64,000 bases of DNA, from NCBI RefSeq assembly GCF_024611995.1, contig NZ_CP102509.1, positions 4,402,001 to 4,466,000 on the forward strand. The letters are read 5' to 3'. The position numbers and the translations under genes were made by a program. Shown in pieces: positions 36,667 to 44,763 of this stretch (the first letter of the stretch is position 1; each line of letters begins with the position of its first letter). Source of the stretch: Streptomyces sp. NBC_00162. GTDB taxonomy: Bacteria > Actinomycetota > Actinomycetes > Streptomycetales > Streptomycetaceae. The notes under the pieces are model-generated. The model was not told where the DNA came from, searched no databases, and was given only the letters and a program-made list of their open reading frames with translations.

Positions 36667-36894
36667 CTACCACTCCCCGGAGGAGGACTTCGCACCCTTG
36701 CCGCTGACCTTCTTCACCAAGAAGATCAGGCCGCCGACGAGACCGACGAAGAGCAGCAGCTTGAAGACGAACGAGATCAGGGCGCCCAGGATGCTCGTGA
36801 TCACACCGCCGAAGACGAACAGCGCCAGCAGCGGGACCGCGACCCACTTGACCCACCAGGGCATGCCTGCGAATACCTCTCGGATGCCGTCCAT
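36667..36894 (-). CDS. small DUF5326-type membrane protein
   Basis: A 75-residue protein, MDGIREVFAGMPWWVKWVAV..., with two close membrane spans (about 17-40 and 42-60) and a Lys/Ser-rich C-terminus ending GEW. It resembles the small actinobacterial family DUF5326, whose function is unknown. It stands between ssgR and a cupin gene on the same strand. Confidence 0.82.
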   Translation of the reverse strand: MDGIREVFAGMPWWVKWVAVPLLALFVFGGVITSILGALISFVFKLLLFVGLVGGLIFLVKKVSGKGAKSSSGEW

Positions 36895-37048
36895 GTCTTC
36901 GACCTCTTCCTCGTCTTCCTCGTCCGTGACTTCCTGCTCTCGATGCTAGGAGGCGGCGGACTCGGGCGGGGGCCCGCGAGCCCCCGGAGTCCCCTGATCC
37001 GCCCCCTAGGGGGACCGGGGCCACGACCCTCATCCGGCAGGGAGCCGC

Positions 37049-37366
37049 TCAGCCCTCCGGCGGGGAGAACACCACCATCACCCGCAGGTCCTCGCTGATG
37101 TGGTGGAACTTGTGCGGTACCCCCGCCGGGACGTAGACGACGCTGCCGCGCGCCACCGTCGTCGTCTCCTCCCCGACCGTGATCGAGGCCCGGCCGCTCA
37201 CGACGAAGTACACCTCGTCCTGGCGGTGCGGCTGCTGCGGATCGCTCTGTCCCGCGTCGAGCGCGTACAGCCCGACCGACATGTTCCGCTCGCGTACGAA
37301 CTGCAGATAGGCGCCGTCGTTGGCGGCCCGCTCCGCCTCGAGCTCGTCAAGCCGGAAGGCTTTCAT
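37049..37366 (-). CDS. cupin-domain protein
   Basis: A 105-residue single-domain cupin. Motif 1 carries the ligands in PHRQDEVYFVVSG (His, Glu) and motif 2 in VPAGVPHKFHH (His). It probably binds a metal and could be a small enzyme or sugar/ligand-binding protein; the substrate cannot be told. The start is ATG at 37364-37366 (MKAFRLDELEAER); the longer frame to 37402 would overlap the promoter of the divergent gene. Confidence 0.85.
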   Translation of the reverse strand: MKAFRLDELEAERAANDGAYLQFVRERNMSVGLYALDAGQSDPQQPHRQDEVYFVVSGRASITVGEETTTVARGSVVYVPAGVPHKFHHISEDLRVMVVFSPPEG

Positions 37367-37455
37367 CGTTGTTGTGCCCCTTGTACTCGATCGTTCCCTC
37401 ACATCCGCTGATCTGCGGATGTTCCACCGGGATCTTCTCTGCCACGATCAGACAC

Positions 37456-37836
37456 ATGACGAATTTCGTAGTCAAGACGCTCGCCAACGCCGCGGCCCTG
37501 GCCGTCGCCATCTGGCTGCTTGCCGGGATAACCCTCGACGACGGGAGCAGCCTGGGCCGCAGGACGCTCACCCTATTGCTGGTCGCCCTCGTGTTCGGCC
37601 TGGTCAACTTCATCGTCAAGCCCGTGGTGAAGCTGTTCTCGCTGCCGCTGTTCATCCTCACCCTCGGCCTGTTCACCCTGGTCGTGAACGCCCTGATGCT
37701 GCTGCTGACCTCGTGGCTGGCCGACCAGCTCGACCTCAGCTTCCACGTCGACGGCTTCTGGACCGCGATCGTCGGCGGCCTGATCATCTCCATCGTCTCC
37801 TGGGCCGTGAACATGGTCCTGCCCGACAAGAACTGA
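37456..37836 (+). CDS. phage-holin-family (Mlp/PF04020-like) membrane protein
   Basis: A 126-residue protein with four membrane spans and the motif VFGLVNFIVKPVVKLFSLPL, typical of the family named after phage holins but widespread in chromosomes. No phage genes are near, so a lytic role is unlikely. It ends 11 bp before ptpA on the same strand and is likely transcribed with it. Confidence 0.85.
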   Translation: MTNFVVKTLANAAALAVAIWLLAGITLDDGSSLGRRTLTLLLVALVFGLVNFIVKPVVKLFSLPLFILTLGLFTLVVNALMLLLTSWLADQLDLSFHVDGFWTAIVGGLIISIVSWAVNMVLPDKN

Positions 37837-37847
37837 ACGGGCTGCCC

Positions 37848-38336
37848 ATGTACCGCGTGTGCTTCGTCTGCACGGGCAACATATGCCGCTCGCCCATGGC
37901 CGAGGCCGTCTTCCGCGCCCACGTCGCCGAGGCCGGGCTCGACGCCCTGGTCGAGGTCGACAGCGCCGGAACCGGCGGCTGGCACGAGGGCGACGGCGCC
38001 GACCCGCGCACCGTCTCGGTCCTGGAGGCCGCCGGATACGAGCAGGACCACCGGGCCCGGCAGTTCCGGGCCTCCTGGTTCGACCACCTCGACCTCGTCA
38101 TCGCTCTCGACGCCGGGCACCTGCGGGATCTGCGGGCGCTCGCCCCCACTGCGCACGACGCCGCCAAGGTCCGCTTGCTGCGGTCCTACGATCCGGCCCC
38201 GGCCGCGGAAACCGACGTACCGGATCCCTACTACGGCTCTCTCGACGGGTTCGAGGAGTGTCTGGAGCTGGTCGAGGCGGCGAGCCCCGGTCTGCTGGAC
38301 GCCGTACGCGAGGCCGTGAAGGAGCCCACCCCATGA
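37848..38336 (+). CDS. ptpA: low-molecular-weight protein-tyrosine phosphatase
   Basis: A 162-residue cysteine phosphatase. The P-loop CTGNICRS (Cys-x5-Arg) is at the N-terminus, and the general acid Asp is in VPDPYYGSLDGFEE. It dephosphorylates phosphotyrosine in proteins; in S. coelicolor PtpA has been linked to antibiotic production. Start ATG at 37848. Its stop overlaps the start of the next gene (ATGA), coupling it to a PLP enzyme of sulfur-amino-acid metabolism. Confidence 0.95.
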   Translation: MYRVCFVCTGNICRSPMAEAVFRAHVAEAGLDALVEVDSAGTGGWHEGDGADPRTVSVLEAAGYEQDHRARQFRASWFDHLDLVIALDAGHLRDLRALAPTAHDAAKVRLLRSYDPAPAAETDVPDPYYGSLDGFEECLELVEAASPGLLDAVREAVKEPTP

Positions 38337-39493
38337 ACGAGCACACGCACGAGACCGCCGGGCTCGGCGACGGCACGCTCGCCGTCCGCGCCGGGCTGCC
38401 CGAGCCCGTCAAGAACGAACCGCCCCTGCCCGGACCGGTCTTCGCCGCCCACTTCCACCTCCCCGGCGACGTCGAAGGCCCGTACACCTACGGCCGCGAC
38501 ACCAATCCGACCTGGACCCTCCTGGAACAGGCCGTAGGAGAGCTGGAAGCCCCCGGCCAGGACGTGCACACCGTCGTCTTCGCCTCCGGCATGGCCGCGG
38601 TCTCCGCCGTCCTGCTCTCCCAGGCGCGCACCGGTGACACCGTGGTCCTGCCCGACGACGGCTACCAGGCGCTCCCCCTGCTGCGGACGCAGCTCGAGGC
38701 CTACGGAATCCAGGTACGCACCGCCCCGACCGGGGACGACGCCCAGCTCGCGGTACTCGACGGCGCCCGGATGCTGTGGATCGAGACCCCCTCCAACCCG
38801 GGGCTCGACGTGTGCGACGTACGCCGCCTCGTCGCAGCGGCGCACGCCGGCGGGACCCTGGTCGCCGTCGACAACACCCTCGCCACGCCGCTCGGCCAGC
38901 GGCCGCTCGAGCTCGGCGCGGACTTCTCGGTCGCCAGCGGCACCAAGGGCCTGACCGGACACGGCGACGTACTGCTCGGCTACGTCGTCTGCCGCGACGC
39001 GGAACTCGCCGCCCGCGTCCGGCAGTGGCGCAAGATCGTCGGAGCGATCCCGGGTCCGATGGAGGCCTGGCTCGCCCACCGCTCCCTGGCCACCATCCAG
39101 CTGCGCGCACAGCGCCAGTGGGCCAACGCACTGGCCGTCGCAGAGGCCCTGGCCGACCACACCGACGTCACCGGACTGCGCTACCCGGGCCTGGCCTCGG
39201 ACCCGTCCCACAAGACGGCCGCCCGCCAGATGCGAGGCTTCGGGTCGGTGGTCTCCTTCACGCTGCCCGACCGCGCGCACGCCGAACGGTTCATGGCGGC
39301 CCTGCACCTGGTCGAGGACGCGACGAGCTTCGGCGGAGTACGGTCCACCGCCGAGCGGCGCGGGCGGTGGGGCGGCGACGCCGTGCCGGAGGGATTCATC
39401 CGCTTCTCGGCCGGCGCGGAGGACACCGAGGACCTCGTCGCAGACGTCCTGCACGCCCTCGATCACGCGGTCCTCGCGGCCGACGGCGGCTGA
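38333..39493 (+). CDS. Cys/Met-metabolism PLP enzyme (cystathionine gamma-lyase-like)
   Basis: A 386-residue enzyme of the cystathionine gamma-lyase/synthase family. The PLP Lys is in SGTKGLTGHGDVLLG; other motifs are YTYGRDTNPTW, VFASGMAAVSAVLL and WIETPSNPGLDVCDV. It cleaves or forms C-S bonds of cysteine, homocysteine or cystathionine; which reaction is uncertain. It is translationally coupled to ptpA and ends in a strong terminator. Confidence 0.9.
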   Translation: MNEHTHETAGLGDGTLAVRAGLPEPVKNEPPLPGPVFAAHFHLPGDVEGPYTYGRDTNPTWTLLEQAVGELEAPGQDVHTVVFASGMAAVSAVLLSQARTGDTVVLPDDGYQALPLLRTQLEAYGIQVRTAPTGDDAQLAVLDGARMLWIETPSNPGLDVCDVRRLVAAAHAGGTLVAVDNTLATPLGQRPLELGADFSVASGTKGLTGHGDVLLGYVVCRDAELAARVRQWRKIVGAIPGPMEAWLAHRSLATIQLRAQRQWANALAVAEALADHTDVTGLRYPGLASDPSHKTAARQMRGFGSVVSFTLPDRAHAERFMAALHLVEDATSFGGVRSTAERRGRWGGDAVPEGFIRFSAGAEDTEDLVADVLHALDHAVLAADGG

Positions 39494-39507
39494 ACGGGCC
39501 GTGGAAC

Positions 39508-39544
39508 GGCGGTCCGAGCCTCCCCCCTCGTGGCTCGGACCGCC
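39508..39544 (+). terminator. strong hairpin terminator
   Basis: Perfect 13-bp stem (39508-39520 with 39532-39544, 11-nt loop), 15 bp after the stop codon of the ptpA-coupled enzyme gene. Confidence 0.85.
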
Positions 39545-39585
39545 CTCGGGTTCTGCCCGCGAAGAACCACGTGACAAGGCTAGTT

Positions 39586-39643
39586 GACTCTGCGTCAGAG
39601 TCCAATCACGGTAACGACAGGGGGCTATCGGCATATTTATAGT
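39586..39643 (+). promoter_or_regulatory. promoter and palindrome upstream of the LysR gene
   Basis: TATAGT -10 (39638-39643) with CGACAG -35 (39615-39620) at 17-bp spacing. A perfect 7-3-7 inverted repeat GACTCTG CGT CAGAGTC (39586-39602) lies at about -65 relative to the predicted start, a usual position for a LysR recognition site. Confidence 0.5.
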
Positions 39644-39670
39644 TGAAGGCCCCCACCGAGAGGTGCCGCG

Positions 39671-40576
39671 ATGGACCTGGCCCTGCTGCGCACCTTCGTC
39701 GCCGTACACCGGGCGGGTTCCTTCACCCGGGCTGCCGCACTGCTGGGGCTGTCCCAGCCCGCCGTCACCTCGCAGATCCGCACGCTCGAACGCCAGCTGG
39801 GCCGACCGCTGTTCCACCGCCGGGCCCGCGGTGTCACACCCACCGCCGTGGGCGACGAGCTGGCCCACAAGGCCGCCCCGCACCTCGACGCGCTGCTGCG
39901 GATCACCGAGGCGGAGCGGGAGGCCGCCGGCGCGTCGCGCACCCTCCACGTCGCCGGGCCCCCCGAGTTCCTGTGCCTGCGCGTGCTGCCCGCCCTCGCG
40001 CCCCTGGTCGGCCAGGGCCACACCCTGCGCGCCGCCCTCCAGAGCGGCGCCGAGGAGACCCTGGACGGGCTCGCCGCCGGCCACCACGACCTCGTCGTCA
40101 CCACCGCCCACCCCCGGGGCGGGCTCTTCACCGCCACCGCGCTGTGGGACGAGGAGCACGTCCTGGTCGCCGCGCCGTACTGGGCCGCCCTCATCGGCAC
40201 GGACCAGCTGCGCGAAGCCGGTCCCGCCGCTCTCGCGGGCATTCCGTTCGTCGAGGTCCACGAGAGCCTGCCTCTCGTCACCCGTTACTGGGCCGCAGTC
40301 TTCGATACCCGGCCCGAGGCCGGTGACGCCGCCGCCACCGTGGTCGCGCCCGACCTGAGGGCCGTACTCGAATGCGTCGAGGCCGGTGCCGGGTTCGCCG
40401 TCCTGCCCCGCTACCTGTGCCAGGACTCCCTCGACAGCGGCCGGATCGTGGCCCTCGCGGAGCCCCCGGTGCCGCCGCTGCGCACCTGGTTCCTCGTCGT
40501 GCGGGCCGGCAGCCTCGCCCTCGCCCATGTCGCCCGCGCGCACGAGCGGCTGCTGCACGCCGCCGCACGCTGGTGA
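39671..40576 (+). CDS. LysR-family transcriptional regulator
   Basis: A 301-residue regulator. Its N-terminal winged helix (about 1-60) has LRTFVAVHRAGSFTRAAALL and LSQPAVTSQIRTLERQLG. A substrate-binding-like effector domain follows. It starts with MDLALLRTF, the usual beginning. It lies downstream of, and in the same direction as, the Cys/Met enzyme gene but behind a terminator, so its target is not clear. I saw no in-frame TTA codon. Confidence 0.92.
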   Translation: MDLALLRTFVAVHRAGSFTRAAALLGLSQPAVTSQIRTLERQLGRPLFHRRARGVTPTAVGDELAHKAAPHLDALLRITEAEREAAGASRTLHVAGPPEFLCLRVLPALAPLVGQGHTLRAALQSGAEETLDGLAAGHHDLVVTTAHPRGGLFTATALWDEEHVLVAAPYWAALIGTDQLREAGPAALAGIPFVEVHESLPLVTRYWAAVFDTRPEAGDAAATVVAPDLRAVLECVEAGAGFAVLPRYLCQDSLDSGRIVALAEPPVPPLRTWFLVVRAGSLALAHVARAHERLLHAAARW

Positions 40577-40635
40577 GCCTCTCTTTCCGGCCTCTGACGC
40601 GTTTCAGAAGGGTAGCCGTGGGCCACTCTTCTCCC

Positions 40636-41115
40636 ATGACCGAACGTCCCGTGGTCAAACGCACCGCCCGCGCGATCCTGCTCGACGGTGACGACCTGAT
40701 CCTCATCAAGCGCACCAAGCCCGGCGTCGATCCGTACTGGCTCACCCCCGGCGGCGGGGTGGAGTCCTCTGACGCCACCGTCGTCGACGCCCTCCACCGG
40801 GAGGTCCACGAAGAACTCGGCGCGAAGATCACCGATGTGGTGCCCTGCTTCGTCGACACCGTCGAGCACATCGCCGACGGAGGAGTGACCGGCGTGAAGG
40901 TGCAGCACTTCTTCGTCTGCCACCTCGAATCGATGGACCCCAGCCAACGGCACGGCCCCGAGATCGACCATCCCGAGGGCGAGTACGAGATCGTCCGCGT
41001 GCCCTTCAGCCGGGTGGGCATCGCCGCCGTCCACCTCGTTCCGCTGTCCCTGCGGCACTACCTCGACGGGAACATCGAGGGCGTACGCGCCATGCACGCC
41101 CCCGACCTGGGCTGA
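40636..41115 (+). CDS. NUDIX hydrolase
   Basis: A 159-residue pyrophosphohydrolase. The Nudix box reads GGGVESSD...LHREVHEELGA, with the REVHEE core that binds metal. It hydrolyses nucleoside diphosphate-linked compounds; the substrate is not predictable. The ATG at 40636 is taken; a GTG at 40618 is less likely. Confidence 0.9.
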   Translation: MTERPVVKRTARAILLDGDDLILIKRTKPGVDPYWLTPGGGVESSDATVVDALHREVHEELGAKITDVVPCFVDTVEHIADGGVTGVKVQHFFVCHLESMDPSQRHGPEIDHPEGEYEIVRVPFSRVGIAAVHLVPLSLRHYLDGNIEGVRAMHAPDLG

Positions 41116-41149
41116 GCCCCGACCTGGACCGGCGGGCTGGCCGCCGGTC

Positions 41150-42337
41150 TCAGCCGGCCACGCCCGCCAGCTCCTCCACCGCGTCGTGCCGGATCCGCTC
41201 GCCGGGGATCCCGATCCGCTTGAGCTCGTCGACCCCGCTGCGGATCATCGCGGGCGGCCCGGATATGAACGCGTCGTACGAACTCCACGGCCCGTACTCG
41301 CCGACCGCCTGCGGCAGCTGCCCGGCGAGCCAGTCGCCGACCACCGGGCGCACCGACAGCCACGGGTGGGAGCGCTGCAGCCCCAGCAGGGTGTCCTTGT
41401 CGTACAGGTCGTGGTCGCTGCGTGCCCCGAAGAACACCTCCACCGGACGCCGTTCACCGTGCTCGGCCACGTCCTCGATCAGCGCCTTGATCGGGGCGAT
41501 CCCGGTGCCCCCGCCCAGGCACAGCATCCCGTTGTCCGTCGTGTGGTCCACCACCATGGACCCGGCGGGCGGCCCCAGGCGCAGCACGTCCCCCGGGCGG
41601 GCGTGGCGCACCAGGGCGTTGGAGACCCAGCCCGCGGGCACGGCCTTGACGTGGAAGGACAACAGCCCGTCGGCGCGCGGCGCCGAAGCGAAGGAGTAGT
41701 GCCGCCACACCCGGGGCCACCACGGGGTCTCCAGGCTGGCGTACTGGCCGGCCAGGAAGGCGTACGGCTGGTCGGGGCGGACGGTCAGCACCGCGATGTC
41801 CGAGGTGCGCAGATCGTGCGAGACCACCTCCGCCTGCCACCACGCCGGGGTCCTGGCCTCGTCCTCCGCCGCCGCGTCGATCATGATCTGGGAGATCGCG
41901 GTGTAGGCCCGCACCCACGCCGCCTCGGCCTCCGGCCCCCAGGTCGCCTCCGCGTACCGGGCCAGCGCCCCCACGAGGGCCTCACCCACCACCGGGTAAT
42001 GGCCCGCCATGGTGCCGTACTTGCGGTGCCCGGTGCCCAGCCGCCGCAGATAGGGCACGAGCACCTCGGGATCGTCGATGTGCTCGGCCGCGGTCATCAG
42101 GGCCTTCAGCAGCCGGTCGCGCTGGACGTCCATGGCAACGGGGAACATGCCGCGCACTTCCGGGTGCCCGCTGAACACGAGGGCGTAGAAGTACGAGGTC
42201 ACCTTGTCGGCGACGGGTGCGATTTCCGCGAGGGTCCGGCGGATGAGCACGGCATCCGGCGAGGGCTCGGTCGCACCGCCCTCGGCGGGTATCCGGGCTG
42301 CCCCCCGTCTGGCCGATCTGGTGGGCGGAGCGTCCAT
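41150..42337 (-). CDS. flavohaemoglobin-like globin-reductase
   Basis: A 395-residue protein. A globin domain (about 28-165) has the likely proximal His in GTGHRKYG and downstream GHYPVVGEAL. It is followed by an FAD domain (RHYSFASAP) and an NAD(P) domain (GGGTGIAPIKALIED), the order of nitric-oxide dioxygenases (Hmp). The FAD domain and linker are diverged from Hmp, and a ~25-residue Pro/Ala/Arg leader precedes the globin, so oxygen/NO activity is likely but unproven. I chose ATG 42337 (MDAPPTRS) after GCGAGG; ATG 42358 is possible. No NsrR-type site was evident. Confidence 0.9.
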   Translation of the reverse strand: MDAPPTRSARRGAARIPAEGGATEPSPDAVLIRRTLAEIAPVADKVTSYFYALVFSGHPEVRGMFPVAMDVQRDRLLKALMTAAEHIDDPEVLVPYLRRLGTGHRKYGTMAGHYPVVGEALVGALARYAEATWGPEAEAAWVRAYTAISQIMIDAAAEDEARTPAWWQAEVVSHDLRTSDIAVLTVRPDQPYAFLAGQYASLETPWWPRVWRHYSFASAPRADGLLSFHVKAVPAGWVSNALVRHARPGDVLRLGPPAGSMVVDHTTDNGMLCLGGGTGIAPIKALIEDVAEHGERRPVEVFFGARSDHDLYDKDTLLGLQRSHPWLSVRPVVGDWLAGQLPQAVGEYGPWSSYDAFISGPPAMIRSGVDELKRIGIPGERIRHDAVEELAGVAG

Positions 42338-42479
42338 GCGGTGCCTCGCTTCGAACATCTCGGTCGGGTTGCACACGCCACGTTCTGTGAATCCGTGGTT
42401 CCGGGTTTTACAGCGTGCCAGCCGGTCCAAAGGCCTGTGGGGGAATGCGGGAAATCCGCGTTTCGAACCCACTTTCCTC

Positions 42480-43136
42480 TTAAGATGCCTCAACTCCCGG
42501 GCGCGGCACCCCTGCAAGCTGGTATGCCTCACGAAGGTCCCGGCCCTCGTAGACGTGTGTGGCGCGCTCCGCCAGATACGGCCGCGCGTTGACCGCCACC
42601 GAAACCGGCACCACCTCGAAGAGCACCGCATCGGTCATCGAGTCCCCGTACGCGACGCAGTCGCCCCGGCTCACCCCGAACTGCGCGCACAGCCGGTCCG
42701 CCACCGTGACCTTGCCCTCGGGCGTCAGAATCCCGGACACCTCCATGGGCCCGGTGAACGGCACCGTCGGGAACACCGAACCGTGCGCGGCATGCGCACC
42801 CCACTCCAGCAGCAGTTCCACGAAGAAGGAAGGCGACAAGGAGATCACCGCGCAGTAGTCCCCGCGCTCCCGGATCTCCCGCCACACCTCCTGGATGCCC
42901 GCCAGCCACGGGGAACCGTCGAACGCCGCCCGGACGTGCGCGGGCGTCAGCTCCGACCACAGCGCATGGGCGGCCACCGAGAACTCCTGCGGCCCGATCT
43001 CCCGTGCGCTGAACGAGCGCTCCAGCTCGGCGATCTCGGCACTCAGGCCGAGCTGTCGGGAGATCTCGACCGGCGCCGCGGAGCCGAACATCAGGGTGCC
43101 GTCGAGGTCGAAGAGGTGCAGGAGGGCCATAGCCAT
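42480..43136 (-). CDS. HAD-family phosphatase (SerB-like, IB type)
   Basis: A 218-residue hydrolase. Motif I is FDLDGTLMFG, motif II the Ser in AVISLSPSFF, and motif IV GDSMTDAVLF; the helical cap between I and II fits the IB/SerB group. The likely substrate is a small phosphate ester such as phosphoserine-like compounds. The start at 43134-43136 (MAMALLHLF) is chosen; an open frame that extends into the parS site (MFHVKH) is probably not translated. Confidence 0.87.
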   Translation of the reverse strand: MAMALLHLFDLDGTLMFGSAAPVEISRQLGLSAEIAELERSFSAREIGPQEFSVAAHALWSELTPAHVRAAFDGSPWLAGIQEVWREIRERGDYCAVISLSPSFFVELLLEWGAHAAHGSVFPTVPFTGPMEVSGILTPEGKVTVADRLCAQFGVSRGDCVAYGDSMTDAVLFEVVPVSVAVNARPYLAERATHVYEGRDLREAYQLAGVPRPGVEAS

Positions 43137-43171
43137 CGAGGCTAAACCGTCCGCTCCACGTGCAGCGGCGT

Positions 43172-43185
43172 GTTTCACGTGAAAC
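43172..43185. other. parS: parS site, first copy of a 22-bp-period array
   Basis: Exact GTTTCACGTGAAAC followed by the spacer ATCGATCC. It lies in the divergent gap between the HAD phosphatase and the acetyltransferase gene. Confidence 0.95.
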
Positions 43186-43193
43186 ATCGATCC

Positions 43194-43263
43194 GTTTCAC
43201 TGGGGGCACCTCCCTGGGGGTCCCCCCCGGACGGAGTCTGGGGGAGGTAGCTGGAGGAGAAAC
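43194..43263. other. parS copy split by a 56-bp palindromic insert
   Basis: Left half GTTTCAC (43194-43200) and right half GAGAAAC (43257-43263; one mismatch to GTGAAAC) flank 56 bp (43201-43256). The insert holds an inverted repeat ACCTCCC / GGGAGGT and a GGGGGTCCCCCC core. Removing the insert restores exact 22-bp spacing to both neighbouring parS copies. Confidence 0.7.
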
Positions 43264-43271
43264 ATCGGCCT

Positions 43272-43285
43272 GTTTCACGTGAAAC
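43272..43285. other. parS: parS site, third copy of the array
   Basis: Exact GTTTCACGTGAAAC, preceded by spacer ATCGGCCT, close to the first spacer ATCGATCC. Confidence 0.95.
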
Positions 43286-43321
43286 ATCTCCCCCCAAATC
43301 CTCTGGACGGCTCCCGACTCC

Positions 43322-44227
43322 ATGATCCAGTCTGAGTCGGTGACACCACCACACCTCACCGAGCTGCCCATCCGAGCGCTGACCGCGGACGATCTCCGCC
43401 ACTGCGCCGACCTGTCCGAAGACCGCGGCTGGCCCCGCGAGGACCACAAATGGCGCCTGCTCCTCACCGCCGGAAACGGCTACGGTGTCGACGCCCCGGA
43501 CGGTCAGGGACTGGCTGCAGCCTGCATCGTCACCCGGTACGGCGGCACACGCGCCGAACCGGAGCTCGCCGCCATCGGCATGGTCCTCGTCGCCGGCCGC
43601 TACTCCCGCCGGGGCCTGGGCCGCCGCCTCATGACGCACGTCTGCGACGACGTCCTCAAGGGCATCCCCCTCACTCTGCACGCCACGCCCTACGGCCGCC
43701 CGCTCTACGAGGAGCTCGGCTTCGAGACCACCGGCCGCGCCGAGATGCTGAAGGGCACCTTCCGCCCCGGCCCCGCGGCCAACGCGTCCGGCAACGGCAC
43801 CGTCCGGCCCGCCACCGCCGAGGATCTGCCGAGGATCGTCCGGCTGGACACCGAGGTCTTCGGCACCGACCGGACCCACATGATCACCAGGCTTCCCGCC
43901 TTCACCGACCGGCTGCTCGTCGCCGAGGACCGTGCGGGCACCCTCACCGGCTACGCCGCGATCTGGCCCAACATGGAGACCCATGTCATCGGCCCGCTGA
44001 TCGCCCGCGACACCGCCGGAGCCCAGGCACTCGTCACCGCCCTCGCCGCCACCACCGACCGGCCGCTGCGCACCGATGTCGACGTACGCCACGAGGAGCT
44101 CATCTCCTGGCTCAAGGACCGCGGGCTCGGCTCCGTGGCCTTCAACACCGTCATGACCCGAGACATCCCGGGCCTGCCCGGCGACTGGACCCGCCGCTGG
44201 GCACCGCTCACCGTGGCCGCGTGCTGA
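43322..44227 (+). CDS. GNAT-family N-acetyltransferase with two GNAT-like halves
   Basis: A 301-residue protein. The first half has the acetyl-CoA loop in RRGLGRRLM and the C-terminal YGRPLYEELGFETTG of a GNAT fold; the second half repeats the fold in degenerate form. The substrate is unknown. The start ATG at 43322 lies 36 bp after the last parS. It runs 17 bp before a second acetyltransferase gene and is probably in one transcript with it. Confidence 0.87.
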   Translation: MIQSESVTPPHLTELPIRALTADDLRHCADLSEDRGWPREDHKWRLLLTAGNGYGVDAPDGQGLAAACIVTRYGGTRAEPELAAIGMVLVAGRYSRRGLGRRLMTHVCDDVLKGIPLTLHATPYGRPLYEELGFETTGRAEMLKGTFRPGPAANASGNGTVRPATAEDLPRIVRLDTEVFGTDRTHMITRLPAFTDRLLVAEDRAGTLTGYAAIWPNMETHVIGPLIARDTAGAQALVTALAATTDRPLRTDVDVRHEELISWLKDRGLGSVAFNTVMTRDIPGLPGDWTRRWAPLTVAAC

Positions 44228-44244
44228 GAGAGGAACACCCCACC

Positions 44245-44706
44245 GTGACCGACACCCCCCAACTGGCCATCCGTCCCGCCGCCGAGGCCGATCTGCCCGC
44301 CATCGTCGCCATGCTGGCCGACGACCCCCTCGGCGCCACCCGGGAATCCCCGGAGGACCTCACCCCGTACCTCGCGGCGTTCAAGCGCCTGACCGAGGAC
44401 CCGAACCAACACCTCGTCGTCGCCGTCCGCGCGGACCGCGTCGTGGGCACGCTCCAGCTGACGATCGTCCCGGGCCTCTCCCGCAAGGGATCCACCCGCT
44501 CCATCATCGAGGGCGTCCGCGTCCACGCGGACGAGCGCGGCAGCGGCCTGGGCACCCGTTTCATCGAATGGGCGATCGAGAAGTCCCGTGCCGAGAACTG
44601 CGACCTCGTCCAGCTCACCTCGGACGCGACCCGCACCGACGCCCACCGCTTCTACGAGCGGCTCGGCTTCGCCCCCTCCCACGTCGGGTTCAAACTGCCC
44701 CTCTGA
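44245..44706 (+). CDS. GNAT-family N-acetyltransferase
   Basis: A 153-residue acetyltransferase with a clear acetyl-CoA motif, DERGSGLGTRFIEWAI, and the usual C-terminal RFYERLGFAPSHVGFKL. The start is GTG at 44245, after GAGAGAGGAA. It follows the two-domain acetyltransferase on the same strand and ends before a hairpin terminator. Confidence 0.9.
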   Translation: MTDTPQLAIRPAAEADLPAIVAMLADDPLGATRESPEDLTPYLAAFKRLTEDPNQHLVVAVRADRVVGTLQLTIVPGLSRKGSTRSIIEGVRVHADERGSGLGTRFIEWAIEKSRAENCDLVQLTSDATRTDAHRFYERLGFAPSHVGFKLPL

Positions 44707-44723
44707 CCGGCCGAACCCGCAGA

Positions 44724-44748
44724 CCGGGCCGCCGTGTCGGCGGCCCGG
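44724..44748 (+). terminator. hairpin terminator
   Basis: Perfect 11-bp stem CCGGGCCGCCG / CGGCGGCCCGG with a 3-nt loop, 18 bp after the second acetyltransferase gene. Confidence 0.75.
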
Positions 44749-44763
44749 CCTACGATCGGGAGG

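Noticed and set aside
37456..37836. Holin-family protein as a prophage remnant
   Set aside because: The family is common in chromosomes; no phage genes, integrase or attachment sites are near.
42338..42479. tRNA-like TTCGAACC segment upstream of the flavohaemoglobin
   Set aside because: No cloverleaf can be formed around it; no acceptor stem or anticodon arm.
43194..43200. GTTTCAC as an independent degenerate parS
   Set aside because: Better explained as half of a split site, given the exact 22-bp register when the insert is removed.
42529..43467. Frames starting MFHVK in parS sites as real N-termini
   Set aside because: Every parS near an ATG yields FHVK or VSRET in some frame; the conserved protein starts lie further downstream (except possibly cydCD).
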